Below, piece by piece: positions 60,442 through 64,000 of a stretch of DNA of 64,000 nt (the first letter of the stretch is position 1; each line of letters opens with the position of its first letter). The notes beneath the pieces were generated by a model. It worked only from the letters and a program-made list of their open reading frames with translations. It was not told the DNA's origin and searched no databases. The DNA comes from Sphingobacteriaceae bacterium (GTDB lineage: Bacteria > Bacteroidota > Bacteroidia > UBA7662): the NCBI GenBank assembly GCA_030682795.1, contig JAUXNJ010000012.1, positions 62,001 through 126,000 of the forward strand, written 5' to 3'. The position numbers and the translations under genes are program-made.

Positions 60442-60765
60442 TTAATGCTGATCGGCCGTGAACTGTACCTGAATGCCGCATTTATCGCAAAGCGAGAGGG
60501 CGCCTAAAACGCCACCACCGCGGGCCCAGGCATCGGCTGGACTCGAATAGCGCACCCAACGCAATTGGTGGGAGGGGCGCTGGCAAAGTGGACAGGCTTC
60601 TTTGTTGCGGAAAGGCAGTGGATCGAGGGCTACATCTAAACATCCTGCCACGTCTTCGGTTGCAAAAAAGCCGTGGTACACACGCTCTTCATCAGCCTCG
60701 GGGCGCCGCAACACCTTAAGCCAGGCAATCATTTCGTCGTTCGCGGTCAGTTCAAAAGCATTCAT
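60442..60765 (-). CDS. hypothetical protein with two CxxC pairs, 107 aa
   Basis: I do not recognise a family. The first half is helical (MIAWLKVLRRPEADEERVYHG); the second carries CPLC at about residues 58-61 and CDKC near 94-97, about 32 residues apart. Together these could bind zinc as one ribbon. It is soluble, without signal peptide or membrane helix. It stands alone, convergent with the decarboxylase gene, and has its own short upstream region. Possibly a small zinc-ribbon regulator; this is inference. Confidence 0.6.
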   Translation of the reverse strand: MNAFELTANDEMIAWLKVLRRPEADEERVYHGFFATEDVAGCLDVALDPLPFRNKEACPLCQRPSHQLRWVRYSSPADAWARGGGVLGALSLCDKCGIQVQFTADQH

Positions 60766-60864
60766 GGCCGTAGTTTTCTAAATGAAATTTACAAAAGGCA
60801 ATGAACCGCTTTTACGCAAGTTATTAACATCTTAAAAAATACCCTAAACAGGGTAGGGCAAAAA

Positions 60865-60892
60865 AAAGACCAGACTGAAAAGCCTGGTCTTT
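60865..60892 (-). terminator. terminator of sucD
   Basis: AAAGACCAG pairs with CTGGTCTTT around a 10-base loop. On the minus strand it is followed by a T-run of 7. It lies 19 bases after the sucD stop. Confidence 0.88.
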
Positions 60893-60910
60893 GTAGTATT
60901 TGAAATGTGC

Positions 60911-61783
60911 TTATTTCAGCACGCTTTTCATGGTTACACCAATTTCGGCTGGTGAGGCAACTACGTGGATGCCACAGTCAGTCATGATTTGCATTTTGGC
61001 AGCAGCGGTATCGTCGGCACCGCCAACGATGGCACCGGCGTGGCCCATGCGGCGACCTGCAGGAGCAGTTTGGCCAGCAATGAAGCCTACTACTGGCTTT
61101 TTATTGCCGTTGTCTCTGATCCAGCGTGCAGCTTCGGCTTCCATACCGCCGCCAATTTCACCAATCATTACGATGGCGTCGGTTTCGGGATCGTTCATGA
61201 ACAATTCTACGGCTTCACGGGTAGAAGTACCGATGATGGGATCACCACCGATGCCAATGGCTGTAGAAACGCCCAATCCTGCTTTTACAATTTGGTCGGC
61301 AGCTTCGTAGGTAAGGGTGCCCGACTTAGACACGATGCCTACACGGCCTTTTTTAAACACAAAACCTGGCATGATGCCCACTTTAGCTCCTTCTGGGGTG
61401 ATAACACCTGGACAGTTCGGGCCAATCAAGCGGCAGTCTTTGCCTTTGAGGTATTCTTTCGCTTGGATCATGTCCTGCGTAGGAATGCCTTCGGTAATAC
61501 AAACAATCACTTTGATACCGGCTTCAGCGGCTTCCATGATGGCGTCGGCGGCGAAAGCTGGTGGCACAAAAATGATTGATACATTGGCTTGGGTTTGCTT
61601 AACAGCATCCGCAACCGTATTAAAAATAGGGCGATCGAGGTGCGATCCGCCGCCTTTGCCTGGGGTAACGCCACCAACTACATTGGTGCCGTATTCAATC
61701 ATTTGCGTGGCGTGGAAAGTACCTTCGTTACCGGTGAATCCTTGAACGATGATGCGTGAGTTTTTGTCGACTAATACACTCAT
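60911..61783 (-). CDS. sucD: succinate-CoA ligase, ADP/GDP-forming, alpha subunit
   Basis: A 290-residue citrate-cycle subunit that binds CoA and carries the phosphohistidine. Family marks are [20 protein letters not shown], the [12 protein letters not shown] CoA region, and [14 protein letters not shown] with the phosphorylated His at about residue 248. ATG at 61781-61783 is the normal start; the frame extends to 61828 without the family pattern. The beta subunit gene sucC is not beside it. Confidence 0.95.
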   Translation of the reverse strand: MSVLVDKNSRIIVQGFTGNEGTFHATQMIEYGTNVVGGVTPGKGGGSHLDRPIFNTVADAVKQTQANVSIIFVPPAFAADAIMEAAEAGIKVIVCITEGIPTQDMIQAKEYLKGKDCRLIGPNCPGVITPEGAKVGIMPGFVFKKGRVGIVSKSGTLTYEAADQIVKAGLGVSTAIGIGGDPIIGTSTREAVELFMNDPETDAIVMIGEIGGGMEAEAARWIRDNGNKKPVVGFIAGQTAPAGRRMGHAGAIVGGADDTAAAKMQIMTDCGIHVVASPAEIGVTMKSVLK

Positions 61784-61870
61784 GGTATGTTGAATAGATG
61801 GTTTGAGCTGTTTTGAAAGCGGCCACAAGATAAGGCCGATTTACGGATTTTCGAGCCTATTTTTCACTTC

Positions 61871-62626
61871 TTATCTGCTTTTGTCGCGGAATTGCCGCAA
61901 GAAATTGGTGGCAAATACAAATTCATTGAGCAATTGATTGTCTGTGGTAAGGATGGTGGCCTTATCGCCTTCCCATTCTTTGTGACCTTTGTAGATGTAA
62001 GCGATTTGGTCGCCAATCTCCATTACCGAGTTCATATCGTGGCTGTTGATGATGGTGGTGATGTCGTATTCTTGGGTGATTTCCTTGATCAATTCGTCGA
62101 TAAGGATGGAGGTGAGGGGGTCGAGGCCGGAGTTAGGTTCATCGCAAAAGAGGTATTTGGGATTGAGCACAATGGCTCGGGCAATGCCTACCCGCTTTTT
62201 CATGCCACCGCTGAGTTCGGCGGGATAAAGTTTGTTGGTGTTGGAGAGGCCAACGCGTTCGAGACAAAAATTCACCCGTTTGAGGTTGTCGGCATGGCTG
62301 TCGGGACTAAACATGCTCAACGGGAAAATCACATTTTGTTCAACGGTGAGGGAGTCGAACAAGGCAGAGTTTTGAAACAGCATGCCGATTTGCTTGCGCA
62401 CTTCGGAGCGTTGGTTGCGGTCGAGGCTCACATAATCTTGTCCATCGTACTCGATGCTTCCTTTATCGGGTAAGTGCAGGCCTACCATCAGCTTCATGAG
62501 CACCGATTTGCCACTGCCGCTGGCGCCAATGATCATGTTTACTTTGCCGGGTTGGAAGCGCAAGGAGATGTCTTCCAAGATTTTTTTCTCGCCAAAGGAT
62601 TTGCTAATGTTCTTTAATTCAATCAT
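61871..62626 (-). CDS. mlaF: MlaF-type lipid transport ABC ATPase
   Basis: A 251-residue ATPase of an MCE/Mla lipid transporter. Walker A is GASGSGKSVLMK (about residues 33-44), the signature LSGGMKKRVGIARAI (about 138-152), and Walker B YLFCDEPNSGLDP. It lies directly against mlaE, sharing one base. With MlaE it forms the inner-membrane pump; the ring protein is probably the MCE protein at 36.8-37.8 kb. No MlaB (STAS) or MlaC gene is seen. Confidence 0.92.
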   Translation of the reverse strand: MIELKNISKSFGEKKILEDISLRFQPGKVNMIIGASGSGKSVLMKLMVGLHLPDKGSIEYDGQDYVSLDRNQRSEVRKQIGMLFQNSALFDSLTVEQNVIFPLSMFSPDSHADNLKRVNFCLERVGLSNTNKLYPAELSGGMKKRVGIARAIVLNPKYLFCDEPNSGLDPLTSILIDELIKEITQEYDITTIINSHDMNSVMEIGDQIAYIYKGHKEWEGDKATILTTDNQLLNEFVFATNFLRQFRDKSR

Positions 62627-63363
62627 CAGAGCATCAATTGGGCGAGTAAATAATCGGATAACAAAATCAAGATACAGCTATATACTACTGCTTTGGTGCT
62701 CGATTGTCCCACTTCTAGTGATCCTCCCGAGGTATAATAACCTTGATAAGCCGATACCGAAGAGATGATAAAGGCAAAAGTGAAAGCCTTGGTGAGTGAG
62801 AAAAAGATGTTGTAAGGTAAAAAAGACGACCGTGCGCCTTCGATAAACTGCTGTGCAGAGAGGATGCCGGTGAGATCGCCTACAAAAATACCGCCACCAA
62901 TGCTTAAAGTGATTGAAAGCACAATGAGCATGGGGATGGTGATGACTGCGGCTAAGATTTTGGGACTGATGAGGTAGCCTGGGGCGTTTACTCCCATGAT
63001 TTCGAGGGCATCGATTTGCTCGGTCACGCGCATCGTACCAATTTCGGAGGCAATGCTGGAGCCGATTTTACCGGCCAAAACAAGGGAGGTGATGGTGGGA
63101 CCGAGTTCTAAAATGCTGGAGTCACTCACAATGGCGCCGATAACCGTTTTAGCTACCAGGCCAGAAATGAGCTGGTAAGCGGTTTGTACGGTGGTTACCG
63201 CGCCCATGAACACCGAAATAATAATGACGATGCCTAATGAACTCACCCCGATGGCTACCATTTGCCGGAATAATTCATCCCAGTACATTCGGTAGTTTTC
63301 AGGACGTTTGAACAACTGCTTGAGTAAGAGCAGGTAGCGGCCGAAATGGAAAAAAAAGCGCAT
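62626..63363 (-). CDS. mlaE: MlaE-type lipid transport permease
   Basis: A 245-residue permease with about five membrane helices. Family marks are the N-terminal amphipathic FGRYLLLLKQLFKRPEN, VIIISVFMGAVTTVQTAYQL, and the conserved central loop GKIGSSIASEIGTMRVTEQIDALEIMGVNAPGYL. ATG at 63361-63363 is chosen because a TTG at 63384 lies inside the -7 promoter element. It is followed at once by mlaF. Confidence 0.92.
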   Translation of the reverse strand: MRFFFHFGRYLLLLKQLFKRPENYRMYWDELFRQMVAIGVSSLGIVIIISVFMGAVTTVQTAYQLISGLVAKTVIGAIVSDSSILELGPTITSLVLAGKIGSSIASEIGTMRVTEQIDALEIMGVNAPGYLISPKILAAVITIPMLIVLSITLSIGGGIFVGDLTGILSAQQFIEGARSSFLPYNIFFSLTKAFTFAFIISSVSAYQGYYTSGGSLEVGQSSTKAVVYSCILILLSDYLLAQLML

Positions 63364-63381
63364 CAGTTGAAATAAGCTCGT

Positions 63382-63389
63382 CAAAAATA
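63382..63389 (-). promoter_or_regulatory. -7 element for mlaE-mlaF
   Basis: Minus-strand TATTTTTG matches TANNTTTG; a start near 63375 would give a leader of about 12 bases before the ATG. No -33 TTTG seen. Confidence 0.42.
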
Positions 63390-63418
63390 CATTTTTTTAC
63401 CGCTGAATTAGAAGAATT

Positions 63419-64000
63419 ATGAAAGAGCGTAAGAATGCAGTAGTAACCGGTGCCACCAAAGGCATAGGTAGGGCCGTGGTAAACAAATTGGCCCAAGAGG
63501 GGATGTCGGTTTTGTTTTGTGCCCGTAACCCCCAAGAAGTTGCGGCCATGCAAGCGGAACTGCTGCAGGCCTATCCCCAGCAAGCTTTTTACGGGATTGT
63601 GGCTGATGTATCCAAGGCCAGCGACCGGCTGATGTTGGGGGAAACCATTCAAAATACGTTTGAGCGCATCGATTTGCTGTTGAACAATGCGGGGGTATTT
63701 TTACCTGGTGGCGTGCATACCGAGGAGGAGGGTACTTTGGAGCTGCTAACCGAAACCAATCTGTACAGCGCCTACCACCTTACGCGAGCTTGTTTGCCCC
63801 TTATGATTCCTCACAAGGCTGGTCATATTTTTAATTTGTGCTCCACGGCTTCGATTGAAGCTTATGTGAATGGTGGCTCTTATGGCATCACCAAATTTGC
63901 CTTGCTGGGCATGTCGAAGGTATTGCGCGAGGAGATGAAGGCCTATGACATCAAAGTAACAGCGCTGCTGCCCGGTGCAACCTACACTGCCAGTTGGGAG
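63419..64000 (+). CDS. short-chain dehydrogenase/reductase (partial, runs past window end)
   Basis: The first 194 residues of an SDR, open to the right edge. The cofactor loop TGATKGIG spans residues 10-17, NNAG lies near residue 90, and the catalytic Ser, Tyr and Lys are present (STAS, Y155 and K159 in YGITK). The post-catalytic LLPGATYTASW is also typical. SDRs oxidise or reduce alcohols and ketones with NAD(P); the substrate cannot be told from this part. It is divergent from mlaE with a 55-base spacer. Confidence 0.9.
   Translation, partial: MKERKNAVVTGATKGIGRAVVNKLAQEGMSVLFCARNPQEVAAMQAELLQAYPQQAFYGIVADVSKASDRLMLGETIQNTFERIDLLLNNAGVFLPGGVHTEEEGTLELLTETNLYSAYHLTRACLPLMIPHKAGHIFNLCSTASIEAYVNGGSYGITKFALLGMSKVLREEMKAYDIKVTALLPGATYTASWE

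Noticed and set aside
60840-60855. TACCCT-AAAC-AGGGTA hairpin as a second terminator or binding site
   Set aside because: Only 6 bp and not followed by a clean T-run on either strand; it lies next to the real sucD terminator and may be chance.

Overview
This window is a gene-dense stretch of a Bacteroidota chromosome, with no phage, insertion sequence, CRISPR array, rRNA or tRNA that I can see. The lineage call rests on several points. There are gliding/type IX secretion (T9SS) genes (gldB-like, gldE, gldD), and three exported proteins end in T9SS type A sorting domains. Many start regions carry the Bacteroidota -7 promoter element TANNTTTG. A tiny very basic AURKAIP1/COX24-type ribosomal protein is present. 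The gene orders mutY-ssb-gldE-gldD and purH-mreBCD-pbp2-rodA also fit. Start codons are often TTG or GTG and clear Shine-Dalgarno sites are rare, as is usual in this phylum. I cannot fix the family; a free-living aerobic member of the Flavobacteriia/Saprospiria/Chitinophagia range is plausible.

Layout. 1-5.8 kb: end of a DUF3817 membrane protein, a hypothetical and xseB (minus); udk and a TrkA/KtrA-type K+ regulator (plus); gldB-like (minus); a PorT-type barrel and nadE (plus). 5.8-8.7 kb (minus): RNase E/G, the 29-residue ribosomal-type protein, a TPR protein and an HU/IHF protein. 8.8-14.4 kb (plus): mutY, ssb, gldE, gldD, recG. 14.4-21.6 kb (minus): purH followed by the cell-shape operon mreB, mreC, mreD, pbp2, rodA and a 52-residue membrane protein. 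21.7-24.7 kb: a secreted leucine-rich-repeat protein and htpG, the latter behind a near-perfect sigma-54 type promoter.

24.9-30.5 kb is the most unusual part. Four abutting minus-strand genes encode an E1/ThiF-like adenylating enzyme, a GNAT/autoinducer-synthase-like acyltransferase, a 7TMR-DISM sensor histidine kinase and a receiver-histidine kinase hybrid. A stand-alone response regulator is transcribed divergently. I read it as a possible self-contained synthesis-and-sensing module. That is inference.

30.5-41.3 kb: a small membrane protein, thiolase, truA, ABC exporter, secreted M1 peptidase, MlaD/MCE protein, cell-wall amidase and LptD, so largely envelope work. 41.4-47.4 kb: an E2 acyltransferase, cinA, two T9SS cargo proteins and thyA. 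47.5-49.2 kb: an AT-richer pair (radical SAM/SPASM enzyme and a secreted hypothetical) sits between thyA and folA. 49.2-59.1 kb: folA, proS, a repeat-rich lipoprotein, an outer-membrane FadL-like protein, a small TPR protein, etfB-etfA, a bifunctional nuclease, a nucleoside transporter and a periplasmic binding protein. 59.1-64 kb: a PLP decarboxylase, a two-CxxC protein, sucD, mlaF, mlaE and the start of an SDR. No intergenic gap exceeds about 200 bases.
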